From: Bacteroidales bacterium
GTDB taxonomy: Bacteria > Bacteroidota > Bacteroidia > Bacteroidales > UBA1715
Reading direction: 5' to 3'
NCBI GenBank assembly: GCA_027858745.1
Contig: JAQICB010000024.1
Coordinates: forward strand, 1 to 51,724
Length of the DNA: 51,724 nt
A program made the position numbers and the translations under genes. Numbering within the stretch: position 1 is the first letter of the stretch; each line of letters starts with the position of its first letter. Shown in pieces: positions 16,115 to 25,438 of this stretch. A model generated the notes under the pieces. That model had not been told where the DNA came from. It ran no database searches and saw only the letters and a list, made by a program, of their open reading frames with translations.

Positions 16115-16537
16115 ATGGAAATAATTTTAGAATCGGAATTTGATATAGAACGCGGAATGCGAGAGTTTGTCAATAAGATTGGAAATGCTAAAGTATTTGC
16201 TATATATGCTGGTATGGGTGTTGGGAAAACAACTTGTATTAAGGAAATATGTAAACAATTGGGAGTTGTCGATGAGGTTACGAGTCCTACATTCGCTATT
16301 ATAAATGAGTACAAAACGGAGAGAGATGATTTTATATATCATTTTGATTTGTATCGCTTAGAAACAATAGAGGAAGCACACAACATTGGGGTTGAAGAGT
16401 ATTTGTATAGCGGTCGTATATGTTTTATTGAATGGCCTGAGTTGATAGAATCAATTCTTCCCGAATCAACTGTTCGTGTTGATATTCAAGAGTTATCTGA
16501 CGGCAAGCGCAAGATAAGTTTACATGAGCAAAATTAA
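16115..16537 (+). CDS. tsaE: tRNA threonylcarbamoyladenosine biosynthesis ATPase TsaE
   Basis: The 140-residue protein has the TsaE P-loop AGMGVGKTT (32-40). It also has TSPTFAIINEY and HFDLYRLE, followed by the FIEWPE block near the C-terminus, all diagnostic for the family. TsaE works with TsaB and TsaD to make the t6A modification of tRNAs reading ANN codons. Its 3' end overlaps the convergent ZIP transporter gene by 18 bp. It stands alone between oppositely oriented genes. Confidence 0.96.
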   Translation: MEIILESEFDIERGMREFVNKIGNAKVFAIYAGMGVGKTTCIKEICKQLGVVDEVTSPTFAIINEYKTERDDFIYHFDLYRLETIEEAHNIGVEEYLYSGRICFIEWPELIESILPESTVRVDIQELSDGKRKISLHEQN

Positions 16538-17323
16538 ACTTGATGCCATTATTATCATTCCAAGAATCAGTCCCCAAATTGCTCTGTGATGCTCTCCATA
16601 TTCTTCGGCCATAGGAAGAAGTTCGTCTAATGAAATGTATACCATAATGCCGGCAACAGCAGCAAAAACGTAGCCGAATAGTTCGGGACTCAGAAATTTA
16701 AATAAAATAAAATAACCAATGAGTGCTCCAATTGGTTCGGAGAACCCGGATAAAAATGAGAGAGTAAATGCTTTTTTTCTATTTTTCGTGGCGAAATATA
16801 TAGGTGCAGCAATGGCAATACCTTCGGGAATATTGTGAATAGCAATAGCAATTCCTATGCTCAATCCCAGTTGTGGATCTTGAAGGCTCGCAAAAAAGGT
16901 AGCTAATCCTTCCGGAAAATTATGAATGCCTATGGCAAGTGCCGAAAATAAACCCATCCTCATCAGGCGTTTGTTTTTTACATCTTTGTCTTCTGTTAAG
17001 CCCATTTTGTTAAGTTCGTGTGGGTTTTCTGCAGAGGGAATAAGTTTGTCTATAAGTGCAATAATTCCTACCCCACTAAAAAAAGCGATAGTCGTGTATA
17101 AATAGCCCTTTTTTTCACCGTAAACAGATGATAAGGATTCATATGCTTTTGGGAATATTTCAATAAATGAAACATATAACATTACTCCTGCAGAAAAACC
17201 GAGAATAAGTGCTAAAAATTTTATGTTAAATTTTTTAGAGAAAAGGGTCATTATACTCCCAATACCGGTAGCTAAACCGGCAAAGAGGGTTACTCCAAAA
17301 GCAAAAAGCACGTTCGATTCCAT
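16520..17323 (-). CDS. ZIP-family divalent metal transporter (ZupT-like)
   Basis: The 267-residue inner-membrane protein has about eight membrane helices. The two metal-binding motifs HNFPEG (134-139) and HNIPEG (163-168) are intact and characteristic of the ZIP/ZupT group, which imports zinc and related metals. The cytoplasmic loop at about 95-120 is charged but not His-rich. It is the last gene of a minus-strand run starting at asnS. The metal specificity cannot be read from the sequence. Confidence 0.93.
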   Translation of the reverse strand: MESNVLFAFGVTLFAGLATGIGSIMTLFSKKFNIKFLALILGFSAGVMLYVSFIEIFPKAYESLSSVYGEKKGYLYTTIAFFSGVGIIALIDKLIPSAENPHELNKMGLTEDKDVKNKRLMRMGLFSALAIGIHNFPEGLATFFASLQDPQLGLSIGIAIAIHNIPEGIAIAAPIYFATKNRKKAFTLSFLSGFSEPIGALIGYFILFKFLSPELFGYVFAAVAGIMVYISLDELLPMAEEYGEHHRAIWGLILGMIIMASSLILLM

Positions 17324-17331
17324 ATAGTATA

Positions 17332-17934
17332 TTAAAATCCTATTGTAAAACCTATTGCCAGAATTAGACCGCCGGGTATAATAAAAGAAAGTGAATTTTT
17401 GGCGGCATTACTAATTTCCACATCATCAACAACACGATATTTATCTTCTGCCGTACCAAAAAAATAGGAGTATCCGCCTTCAAAATAAAAACGATGTTTG
17501 TTTGCTATTATCCAACTTTTACCAAATGTTATTTGTCCGTTTGCAACAGGATAAAAATTTAATCGTACTTCTTGAGTCGACATGTCGGAGAGTTCAAGAT
17601 CTATAGGTACTTCTCGTCCTCCGCCCGATCGTTTAAATGTTCCGCGAATGTATAAATCTGTTGCACGAGGCAAATAGTACTGTGCTTGAACTGAGCCAAT
17701 AGCCCCCCACGATCCGAATCCGGCACCTAACTCAATGATTGTGTTTTCTGTAAGGGTATGATACAATCCTACTCCAAACATACCGACCGAGTTGTTAATG
17801 CCGGTACTAATGCTTATTCCGGTTTTACTAAAGGACAAATTTTGAGTCGTTTCTTCATTGTTTATTTCTTGTGCATTTATCGTGTGCATGATAAAGAACA
17901 AGAGTGTTGCTAAAATACTAATTCTCTTTTTCAT
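17332..17934 (-). CDS. Predicted outer-membrane or periplasmic beta-rich protein
   Basis: The 200-residue protein has a clear signal peptide (about 1-21, ending TINAQ). Alternating hydrophobic strands rich in Gly, Tyr and Phe follow (for example ELGAGFGSWGAIGSVQAQYY and KHRFYFEGGYSYFFG). The last strand ends in Phe, as in many outer-membrane barrels. I do not recognise a named family. It lies 8 bp upstream of the ZIP gene and could serve the same metal pathway, but this is only context. Confidence 0.6.
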   Translation of the reverse strand: MKKRISILATLLFFIMHTINAQEINNEETTQNLSFSKTGISISTGINNSVGMFGVGLYHTLTENTIIELGAGFGSWGAIGSVQAQYYLPRATDLYIRGTFKRSGGGREVPIDLELSDMSTQEVRLNFYPVANGQITFGKSWIIANKHRFYFEGGYSYFFGTAEDKYRVVDDVEISNAAKNSLSFIIPGGLILAIGFTIGF

Positions 17935-17974
17935 ATTATTGTTTATTTTATGCTAATTGTTTGTTTAATTATAA

Positions 17975-18406
17975 TTAATTAAAATTATATGATTGAAAAG
18001 CTATTGTAGGAATTTGTGCAAGAGCATCGGCAAATCCGTCGGCAAATGTTTGTAATTTCTTTTTTCCAATAAATTTTGCTATTGCCGGAATACGTGCATG
18101 AATAGTAACTCGTATGCGAGTATCGTATGGAGCAACTTGTTTGAGTTGTATCCAAATTGTTAATTCTTCAGAACCTTCAGCACCCAGTTTAACAAGCGAA
18201 TGTGGTTCTTGTTCAAGAATAATTAAGGTTACATTCATTCCTGCCATAGCTTCGATACTTATAGTGGTTTCGGTATATGAAACTTTTTCTTGCATGTCCG
18301 GCGGCAGCATAAGACCAATATTGCGAAAATCGGTGATGAAATTAAAGAGCTGCGAGTCTAAGCAGGCATTCTTGGATATTTTACTAACAATTTTTGTAAG
18401 TGCCAT
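17975..18406 (-). CDS. SRPBCC/START-like superfamily protein
   Basis: The 143-residue protein has the alternating strand-helix pattern and a long C-terminal helix of the SRPBCC (START-like) hydrophobic-pocket fold. It starts with TKIVSKISKNACLDSQLFNFITD, a helix that usually covers the pocket, and ends with FADALAQI. No signal peptide or catalytic motif is seen. It follows asnS by 15 bp and is co-directional, so it is probably co-transcribed. Ligand and role are unknown. Confidence 0.65.
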   Translation of the reverse strand: MALTKIVSKISKNACLDSQLFNFITDFRNIGLMLPPDMQEKVSYTETTISIEAMAGMNVTLIILEQEPHSLVKLGAEGSEELTIWIQLKQVAPYDTRIRVTIHARIPAIAKFIGKKKLQTFADGFADALAQIPTIAFQSYNFN

Positions 18407-18421
18407 CGTAATTTTTTTTAA

Positions 18422-19867
18422 TTAAAATTCAGCATTCTTTGGGTATCGTGGGAATGGAATAACGTCTCTAATGTTTGTCATTCCGGTTACAAACAACATA
18501 AGTCTTTCAAATCCGAGTCCAAAACCGGCATGTGGTACAGAGCCATATTTTCGAGTATCGAGATACCACCACATATCTTTCATTGGAATGCCAGCTTCTT
18601 CTATGCGTTGTTGTAATTTAGCATAATCATATTCGCGTTCGGAACCACCAATGATTTCACCAATTTGTGGAAATAATACATCCATTGCCGCAACTGTTTT
18701 GTTGTCATCATTGAGTTTCATGTAAAACGCTTTTATTTCTTTCGGATAATCGGTTAAAATAACCGGTTTTTTAAAATGTTTTTCAACCAGAAAACGTTCG
18801 TGCTCACTTTGTAAATCGGTGCCAAAACCATTAATAGGATATTTGAATTTTCCTTTTTTGTTTGGTTTCGAATTTTCAAGTATTGTGATAGCTTCGGTAT
18901 AGCTTAGTCGTTCAAATGAATTGTCAAGAATAAAGTTGAGTTTATCTATTAAGGGCATAGTTTGTTGATCTGCCGGTTTTCCTTTTTCTTCTTGTTTTAG
19001 TCGGTCTTGCAAGAAGCTCAAATCTGTCATGCAATGTTCTAAGGCATATGAGATAAGATATTTTAAAAATTCTTCTGCCAAATCCATGTTTTCGATAATA
19101 GTGTTGAACGCAACTTCCGGTTCTATCATCCAAAATTCTGCCAAGTGACGTGTTGTGTTTGAGTTTTCTGCACGAAATGTTGGGCCAAATGTGTAAACTT
19201 TTGACATTGCCATGCACGCTAATTCAACATTTAATTGCCCCGATACTGTTAAGTTTGTTTCTTTCCCGAAAAAGTCTTGAGAGTAATCGATACTCCCGTC
19301 TTCTTTTTTGGGAATATTGGTGGGGTCTAATGTGCTTAAACGGAACATTTCTCCTGCTCCTTCGCAATCGGAACCTGTTATAATAGGGGTGTGGATATTA
19401 TAAAATCCTTTTTCGGTAAAAAATGTGTGAATTGCATAAATCATACTGTGACGAATGCGAGTAATTGCCCCAAAAGTATTGGTGCGGAATCGCAAATGAC
19501 CTATTTCTCGTAAAAATTCCAGTGAGTGTCGTTTTGGTTGTAAGGGATATTCATTAGGATCTGCTGTTCCCAGAATTTCAATATTTTCTGCAATTACTTC
19601 GAAATCCTGTCCTTTCCCTTCAGATTTTTGTAGAATACCTTCTACAGAAATTGCACTTCCAACACTGAGTTTTTTTCGAGTCGAGTCGTCGAATTTTTCA
19701 ACATCAACAACTACTTGTAGATTGTGTAATGACGAGCCGTCGTTCATGGCAACAAACAATACATAGTTGTTTCCTCTGCTATTACGAATCCATCCTTTTA
19801 CAATAATTTTGGAATTGATACCAGTTCCTGTAAGTGCGTTTGCTATTTCTGTACGTTTTGTATTCAT
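18422..19867 (-). CDS. asnS: Asparagine--tRNA ligase
   Basis: The 481-residue class IIb synthetase charges tRNA-Asn. An N-terminal OB-fold anticodon-binding domain ([22 protein letters not shown]) precedes the catalytic core. The core shows [21 protein letters not shown] (motif 2) and [12 protein letters not shown] (motif 3). I set the start at the ATG at 19867. The frame continues to an ATG at 19903, but a perfect -7 promoter box lies at 19893-19900, so the longer form would begin inside the promoter. The C-terminus ends in PKNAEF, as is usual for AsnRS. First gene of a run ending with the ZIP transporter. Confidence 0.96.
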   Translation of the reverse strand: MNTKRTEIANALTGTGINSKIIVKGWIRNSRGNNYVLFVAMNDGSSLHNLQVVVDVEKFDDSTRKKLSVGSAISVEGILQKSEGKGQDFEVIAENIEILGTADPNEYPLQPKRHSLEFLREIGHLRFRTNTFGAITRIRHSMIYAIHTFFTEKGFYNIHTPIITGSDCEGAGEMFRLSTLDPTNIPKKEDGSIDYSQDFFGKETNLTVSGQLNVELACMAMSKVYTFGPTFRAENSNTTRHLAEFWMIEPEVAFNTIIENMDLAEEFLKYLISYALEHCMTDLSFLQDRLKQEEKGKPADQQTMPLIDKLNFILDNSFERLSYTEAITILENSKPNKKGKFKYPINGFGTDLQSEHERFLVEKHFKKPVILTDYPKEIKAFYMKLNDDNKTVAAMDVLFPQIGEIIGGSEREYDYAKLQQRIEEAGIPMKDMWWYLDTRKYGSVPHAGFGLGFERLMLFVTGMTNIRDVIPFPRYPKNAEF

Positions 19868-19892
19868 TGTTTTTTTTATTTTTTTCGACACA

Positions 19893-19900
19893 CAAAAATA
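19893..19900 (-). promoter_or_regulatory. -7 promoter element of asnS
   Basis: On the minus strand TATTTTTG at 19900-19893 matches TAnnTTTG. It places a transcription start about 20 bases before the ATG at 19867, and so argues against translation from 19903. No clear TTTG is found 19 bp upstream. Confidence 0.5.
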
Positions 19901-19963
19901 CATAATATCATTGATTACGTATGCTCTTGATTTAAAAATAACGAAAAAATTAGTAAAAAAGCC

Positions 19964-22900
19964 TTATTGGTTTTTAAGAATCTCTGCAATAATCTTTGTT
20001 ACGGTGTCTTTTTTTATAGGTTTTACTATATAATCATAACAACCAATTTCGGATGCTAATGTGCGTTCGTTTTCTAAATTTAATGCAGATAAAATAATAA
20101 TTGGTAAGTCTGGTATATGTGATAAAATTTCTTTGCTTGCTTCAAAACCATTTACTTTTGGCATTTTCACATCCATAAATATTAAGCTGATATTTGAATT
20201 GTTAAGAGCTGTTTGAATAGCTTGTTCTCCATTATGAGCACGAACAACTTCGACGCCAGTAAATGAGAGCACAGTTTGTAAGTACAAGAAATTTGTATCA
20301 TCATCTTCTGCTACAAGAACTATGTCTTTAGTATATGGTTTGACCGGTTCAGAAACTATGTGTTTTTTGTGTGGAGGGGTTGTTGGTGAATAGGGAATAG
20401 TACATGTGAATTTACTGCCTTTACCTTGGGTAGATTTTACCGTAAGCGTACCTCCAAGTAAGTGTGCAATTTCGTGCGAAATGGCAAGTCCCAATCCGGT
20501 TCCTCCGTATTGTTTTTTTGACGCATGTTGAACTTGTTGAAAGCTTTTAAATATTATTTCTTGATTTTTGAGGGATATTCCGATGCCCGTATCGTGAACA
20601 AATAGTTCTATTGTATTCTTTTTTATAGTGTAGCCAATTTTGATAGACCCCGATTCGGTAAATTTAATGGCGTTACTTATAAGATTTGTCAGTATTTGTT
20701 TTATTCGTGATTTATCGGAATTTATATACGACTCAGTGTTCGATAAGTCTTTATCTAAGGTAAACTCAATATTCTTTTCACTTATTTGGGGAACGAAAAA
20801 ATCATATGTTTCAGTAAATAGTTCATTCAGAGAGAATGCTTCTTTTGATATATATAAGGTGTTACTTTCAATTCGCGATATGTCGAGAATGTCGTTTACA
20901 ATGGTAAGCAACTGTTTGCTACTTTCTATAATGATATGGGCATATTTTTTTCGTAAGTCAAAACCCAGGTTCGGGTCTTTTAGGAATTCTGAAAAACCAA
21001 CAATACCGTTCATAGGAGTACGGATTTCATGACTCATGTTTGCTAAAAATGCTGATTTTAATGTATCATTTTCTTCAGCTTTTTCTTTTGCAAGAGTGAG
21101 CTTCGCAATAAGATTTTTCTTTTCCGTTATATCTTCTTTTATGGCAATAAAGTGCGTAATGACCCCTTCTTTATTTTTTATTGGGGAAATAATGGCTTTT
21201 TCCCAGTATAATGTGCCGTCTTTCTTTTTGTTTTCAAATTCGCCTTCCCAATCTTTTCCCGAAAGAATTGTATTCCACAAATTCATATAGAATTCTTGTA
21301 GTTGAGCATTCGAGCGTAGAATCGATGGATTTTGGCCAATTACTTCTTCACGTGAGTATTTACTTATTTCACAGAATTTTTTATTAACATACTCTATATT
21401 ACCTGTGTTGTTTGTCACAATAATACTTACCGGGCTTTGTTCTATCGCATGACTTTGTAAAATAATTTGATTTTCCGCCTGTTTTTTCATTGTAACGTCA
21501 TGTACAATAGAATGAATATATGTTTTTTCTTGTATTTCTACCGGACTGCTATATACTTCGACAACACCTATAGAGCCGTCTGAACGGTAGTGCTCAGATT
21601 CAAATACTTTGATGTTGTTTTTTTGGTAATATTCAACTTGTTGAGTGAATTCTTCGTGAGAGAGTACATTAATCTCGTCTATTTTTTTGTGTAATATTTT
21701 CTCTTTACTCCAACCGTAATATTCTTCACCGGCCTTGTTGATATTAACGATTTTACCACTTTCGGGTTCAATTAAAAATTGAATAGCTATATGGTTTTCA
21801 AACTGTTTGCGGTACATTTCTTCACTATTTTTGAGTAAAATTTGAGTATGTTTAAACTCAGTAATATCTTCAATGTATCCTTCTATTGCAAGCACATTCC
21901 CGTTAGAATCATATATACCGGTTCCTTTTTCCCAAATCCATTTTGTATTGTTGTTTTTTGTGAATATTCGGTATTCAAGACGAAAATTGGTTCTTTTTGA
22001 GAGGTTTTCTTGAATGGTGGAGTATACATATTCTCTATCGTCAGGATGAATGAGTGAACCAAATAAAATTGTATTCGAAATAAATTTATCGGGGGAGTAT
22101 CCTGTTAAATTGTATGCTCCGTCACTTACAAATATCATATTCCAATCTCGTACATTTTGGCAACGGTAAAACATGCCGGGAAGATTGGTGAATAATGATT
22201 CAAGTTGGCGGTTTGTTTCTTCTAATTCTTTTTGTATTCTGCGTTGTTCACTTTGATTGTGAAATAGGAAAATTAATCCGCTTATTGTATCGTTTTCATT
22301 GCGGATAGGTGCTATACTTTCATATATTGGGATAATTTCTCCGTCAGATGTATATAAAGATGTTTGAAACATTGTTTGTGTTTTGCCGGTATTAAGCACA
22401 TTGGTAATAATTTCTTGATGGCTTATCTTGTTTTTTTCTTGTACAACTTGTATAATAGAATCAATGTGTTTTTCGAGAATATCCTTTTCTTTTTTGTGTA
22501 TCAGATTCTCAGCTCCTGCATTTATTTTTTGAATTAATCCGTTTGTGTCAGTTACAATAATAGTGTCTCCAATGCTATAAAAGAGGGTTTTAAATTCTTG
22601 TTCGAGTATGTAAAGTTTTTTAAATAAACGGTGTTTTCGTTGTATGCGAACAAATGCGAGAATCGTAATAAACAATAAAAATAAAATAATTATTAATATG
22701 CTTATAAATAACTGTGTTTTGAAGTGTTTTTCATACACAATTTCGATGGGGAGAGATGAATATAAAAACCAATTGGTATGTGGTATTGTGGTAACAGATG
22801 TTAAAAGTGAATCATTAATTATTTGATTAAAACTTTCTGATTGCTGTGTAATATATAAATGATGAATGGTGGAGTCGGATATTGGAAAAGAATGAGTTTT

Positions 22901-23101
22901 GTGTTTTTTAAGGGTATTGTTTTGATAATCATATGATATAATGTCGTTTGATTCTTTGTAAAATAAATGAGATTTTAAAAGGGATTCTTGAAAGCTTTTT
23001 CGAGTAATAATTGGTTTTATAGTTTTTGATATAGAATGTTGAAATATAAGCGTGCCAATTATTTTATTTGAAAAGTCGAATACCGGAATCGAAAAATCCA
23101 T
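19964..23101 (-). CDS. Hybrid sensor histidine kinase, main part (multi-PAS, HisKA, ATPase, receiver)
   Basis: This 1045-residue ORF begins in the second half of a periplasmic sensor domain (1-125). Next come a membrane helix (about 128-150) and four PAS domains (about 165-285, 295-415, 425-540, 545-665). The kinase core has H691 in ANMSHEIRTPMNG and an ATPase domain with HDTGIGI and GTGLGLAIS. A C-terminal receiver has EDDD and phospho-acceptor D977 in FMDVKMP. Sensor sequence continues upstream of the first Met in this frame (KPPKDSILV before MDFS). The natural gene therefore includes the upstream fragment and is split by a one-base frameshift near 23159-23162. The phosphorelay target is not in the window. 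Confidence 0.88.
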   Translation of the reverse strand: MDFSIPVFDFSNKIIGTLIFQHSISKTIKPIITRKSFQESLLKSHLFYKESNDIISYDYQNNTLKKHKTHSFPISDSTIHHLYITQQSESFNQIINDSLLTSVTTIPHTNWFLYSSLPIEIVYEKHFKTQLFISILIIILFLLFITILAFVRIQRKHRLFKKLYILEQEFKTLFYSIGDTIIVTDTNGLIQKINAGAENLIHKKEKDILEKHIDSIIQVVQEKNKISHQEIITNVLNTGKTQTMFQTSLYTSDGEIIPIYESIAPIRNENDTISGLIFLFHNQSEQRRIQKELEETNRQLESLFTNLPGMFYRCQNVRDWNMIFVSDGAYNLTGYSPDKFISNTILFGSLIHPDDREYVYSTIQENLSKRTNFRLEYRIFTKNNNTKWIWEKGTGIYDSNGNVLAIEGYIEDITEFKHTQILLKNSEEMYRKQFENHIAIQFLIEPESGKIVNINKAGEEYYGWSKEKILHKKIDEINVLSHEEFTQQVEYYQKNNIKVFESEHYRSDGSIGVVEVYSSPVEIQEKTYIHSIVHDVTMKKQAENQIILQSHAIEQSPVSIIVTNNTGNIEYVNKKFCEISKYSREEVIGQNPSILRSNAQLQEFYMNLWNTILSGKDWEGEFENKKKDGTLYWEKAIISPIKNKEGVITHFIAIKEDITEKKNLIAKLTLAKEKAEENDTLKSAFLANMSHEIRTPMNGIVGFSEFLKDPNLGFDLRKKYAHIIIESSKQLLTIVNDILDISRIESNTLYISKEAFSLNELFTETYDFFVPQISEKNIEFTLDKDLSNTESYINSDKSRIKQILTNLISNAIKFTESGSIKIGYTIKKNTIELFVHDTGIGISLKNQEIIFKSFQQVQHASKKQYGGTGLGLAISHEIAHLLGGTLTVKSTQGKGSKFTCTIPYSPTTPPHKKHIVSEPVKPYTKDIVLVAEDDDTNFLYLQTVLSFTGVEVVRAHNGEQAIQTALNNSNISLIFMDVKMPKVNGFEASKEILSHIPDLPIIILSALNLENERTLASEIGCYDYIVKPIKKDTVTKIIAEILKNQ

Positions 23102-23510
23102 TACTAATATGGAGTCTTTTGGCGGTTTGTATGTGTTTGGGAGATAGTGATAAATTTGAAAATGTTGTATTAATAAAAATAATAGTGTCTATCGAATGTT
23201 CTTTTGAAATGGCAGAAAGAAAAGAATATATGTTGTTATAATTTTCTTGGGTAGGAGATGTGTTATATGATTGAATTATTTTTTTGAGAAATGTGTTTTT
23301 AGATATTAATTGTGCATCTTGTATTTCGTCTTTGTACCATTCCGAAATATTTTTTGATTGTAAATTGTTTACTGTAGAGAGGTAGGTGAGGATGTTTTCT
23401 TCGTATGCTTTTCGTTGCTCAAGAATATAAAAAAAACTAATAAATATGAGCAGAAGTATTGCAATAACAATATATGGAATATATTTAATATTAGCTTTAT
23501 TTCTAAACAT
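23064..23510 (-). pseudogene. N-terminal fragment of the hybrid sensor kinase (frameshifted)
   Basis: This piece encodes the cytoplasmic start, the first membrane helix (YIPYIVIAILLLIFISFFYI) and the first half of the periplasmic sensor domain, then runs out of frame. The coding sense continues in the main ORF. Dropping one T from the TTTT at 23162-23159 joins INTTF to QIYHYLPNTYKPPKDS and gives one continuous sensor domain. I place the start at the ATG at 23510, because a -7 promoter box at 23532-23539 overlaps the earlier ATG at 23534. The residues after about INTTF are probably not native. It may be a sequencing error or a true inactivating mutation. Confidence 0.7.
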
Positions 23511-23531
23511 ATACAATATTTTTTTTATATA

Positions 23532-23539
23532 CAAAAATA
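23532..23539 (-). promoter_or_regulatory. -7 promoter element of the hybrid kinase gene
   Basis: TATTTTTG on the minus strand (23539-23532) matches TAnnTTTG. It overlaps the ATG at 23534 and predicts a transcription start near 23525, leaving the ATG at 23510 as the likely start. No TTTG is seen at the ideal -33 distance. Confidence 0.45.
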
Positions 23540-23618
23540 CAATATTTTTTATGTATATATATAAGTATAATTACGTGTTTTTGAGTTTAATACCGTATTT
23601 TATGCGATACCTAAGCTT

Positions 23619-24815
23619 TTATGAAATAATATTTTGTAATGTTCGACGTAACGAAATATAATTAAAGCCTATAATACCAATATATAATCCGATACTGATT
23701 ACAATGGGAATATAAATTGGGATGGTATCAATTGGAACAAAATCTTGTAAGAATTTTAGAATGTAACTATTAGTAACATGTGCCATAATTAATGCTCCAG
23801 AAATAATTATTATGAGCGAAATAAATGAAATAATATTGTAGGGGAGTAATATTGCTTGGTGCGTGAATCCTAAATACCATATGTTTTTGAGTGTAGTTTT
23901 GTTTTTTTCTAAAATTAAATAGAAACTGAATAAAAGGAGGAGAATTGCCAAAATTGTAATTATTAAACCTATCGAAGCAACTATGCTAATGGTGAGTTTG
24001 AGGTAAAACGATAACTTACTGTTTACTAAACTGTTGTCATTTATTTGAAAATTGTTTAAGCTAATATATTCAAATATCTGGGAGTCTGCAATGTTTTTGC
24101 TTTCTACAATGAGTCGCGACGGATTGGGGTGTTCGCCGGTTCCAAATTCTCCATTTGCCCATTTCAAAAAATTTTCGGGAACCAAAACAGTATTTATGCG
24201 TTGAGAAAAATCCACAATCTGTGCTCTGTATATTTCTTGTTTTCCTTTACCGGTTATACGTATATTAAATGTGATTTTACGTATAAGATCTTTTGATAAT
24301 TGAGGTAAGCCTTGAGATGGTGCAAAACCAAAATTGTAGAGCGAAATAAAATTTTCGGGAATAATAATGGGAATATGGTTTTGCCCCTTTTCCCAGACCC
24401 ATACTGATGGATCTTGGTTAATATATTTGTCGGGAACTGTCTCAAAAAATAAGTCAGTACGCAAGGGCATTGATTCATTATCGGTATACATATGAATATG
24501 AAAACGTGATGAAGTGAATTGTGCAATGTCAGTAAAAAAGTCTTGTGAGCGAATGTTTTTTATTTCTCTATCATTAAAAGCGGCAGGACGATTCATTACA
24601 GAATTGAGGGTTGATACTTTTTTGCTGATAACCACAAATTCTTCTTTGAAAATGCCCGATTCTTGCGGGCTTATCGATTTGAAATCTATAAAACAATATA
24701 CTGCCAGTAAAATGACAAATACCCCAATAAATGCTGATACAGAAAAAGCTATAATTTGAAGAAAATTAATATTGCTTTGTACTATTTTCCATATTTCTTT
24801 ATAGGTCGAGAACAT
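23619..24815 (-). CDS. FtsX-like ABC transporter permease
   Basis: The 398-residue protein has an N-terminal membrane helix (about 20-42) and a large extracytoplasmic domain of about 220 residues. Three C-terminal helices follow (about 275-300, 320-345, 365-388). This is the four-helix plan of FtsX/LolC/MacB-type permeases, which transmit force to the periplasm rather than import solutes. It overlaps the ATPase gene by 17 bp, so the two are translated together. The lipoprotein gene upstream is the first gene of the same operon. The substrate is unknown; lipoprotein release or envelope remodelling are possible by family analogy. Confidence 0.8.
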   Translation of the reverse strand: MFSTYKEIWKIVQSNINFLQIIAFSVSAFIGVFVILLAVYCFIDFKSISPQESGIFKEEFVVISKKVSTLNSVMNRPAAFNDREIKNIRSQDFFTDIAQFTSSRFHIHMYTDNESMPLRTDLFFETVPDKYINQDPSVWVWEKGQNHIPIIIPENFISLYNFGFAPSQGLPQLSKDLIRKITFNIRITGKGKQEIYRAQIVDFSQRINTVLVPENFLKWANGEFGTGEHPNPSRLIVESKNIADSQIFEYISLNNFQINDNSLVNSKLSFYLKLTISIVASIGLIITILAILLLLFSFYLILEKNKTTLKNIWYLGFTHQAILLPYNIISFISLIIIISGALIMAHVTNSYILKFLQDFVPIDTIPIYIPIVISIGLYIGIIGFNYISLRRTLQNIIS

Positions 24816-25437
24816 GCTGGTTTGTGGTATATAATTGTTTGTTAAGTGATGTTATAATTGCACTTGCATTTCTTTTCTGTAGTTCTTCTTCAAGAATGTG
24901 CATGCATATTTCGGTATTTTTCTCGTCGAGATGACTAAATGGTTCGTCCAATAATATAAAATCAAAAGGTTGGCATAATGCACGTATTATTGCAAGACGT
25001 TGGCGTTGACCAAAAGATAAAATCCCTGCATTTTTGTGAGTATGAGATTCGAGCCCACATGTTTGAATCAAAAACCGAATTTCTTCTTCTGATTTATAGT
25101 GTGTTAATTTGTTTTTAATCGCAATGTTTTCTGAGATGTTTAATTCAGGAAATAGCCCCAGCCCCTGAAATACAATACTTATATGAGATTTTCGAATGCT
25201 ACTCCAATCGTGGTTTCTGAAAGAGGAAATATCTGTGTCGTCGAACAGAATAGTTCCGGTGAAATCGTTTCGAATGCCAAACAAAATGTGAACAAGAGAT
25301 GTTTTTCCCGTTCCACTTGGGGCAACTATTTGATATATTTTATTTTCGGTAAATGTTATGTCACGTAACCAAATGTCGGACTCAAGAATTGAGTCCGACA
25401 TTGGTTTTGGTATAACTTGGTGACAATGAATCTGCAT
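24799..25437 (-). CDS. ABC transporter ATP-binding protein (LolD/FtsE-like) with altered H-loop
   Basis: The 212-residue ATPase has Walker A PSGTGKTS (40-47), Q-loop Q91 (VFQGLGLFPEL), signature LSFGQ (140-144) and Walker B ILLDEP (161-166) with D-loop SHLDEKN. At the H-loop position, where LolD/FtsE proteins have a THD-type sequence, it reads ITSLN (195-199), so Ser197 replaces the usual His. That His normally senses the ATP gamma phosphate, so hydrolysis may be slow or differently controlled. It starts 1 bp after the lipoprotein stop codon and overlaps the permease gene. Confidence 0.88.
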   Translation of the reverse strand: MQIHCHQVIPKPMSDSILESDIWLRDITFTENKIYQIVAPSGTGKTSLVHILFGIRNDFTGTILFDDTDISSFRNHDWSSIRKSHISIVFQGLGLFPELNISENIAIKNKLTHYKSEEEIRFLIQTCGLESHTHKNAGILSFGQRQRLAIIRALCQPFDFILLDEPFSHLDEKNTEICMHILEEELQKRNASAIITSLNKQLYTTNQHVLDL

Positions 25438-25438
25438 G

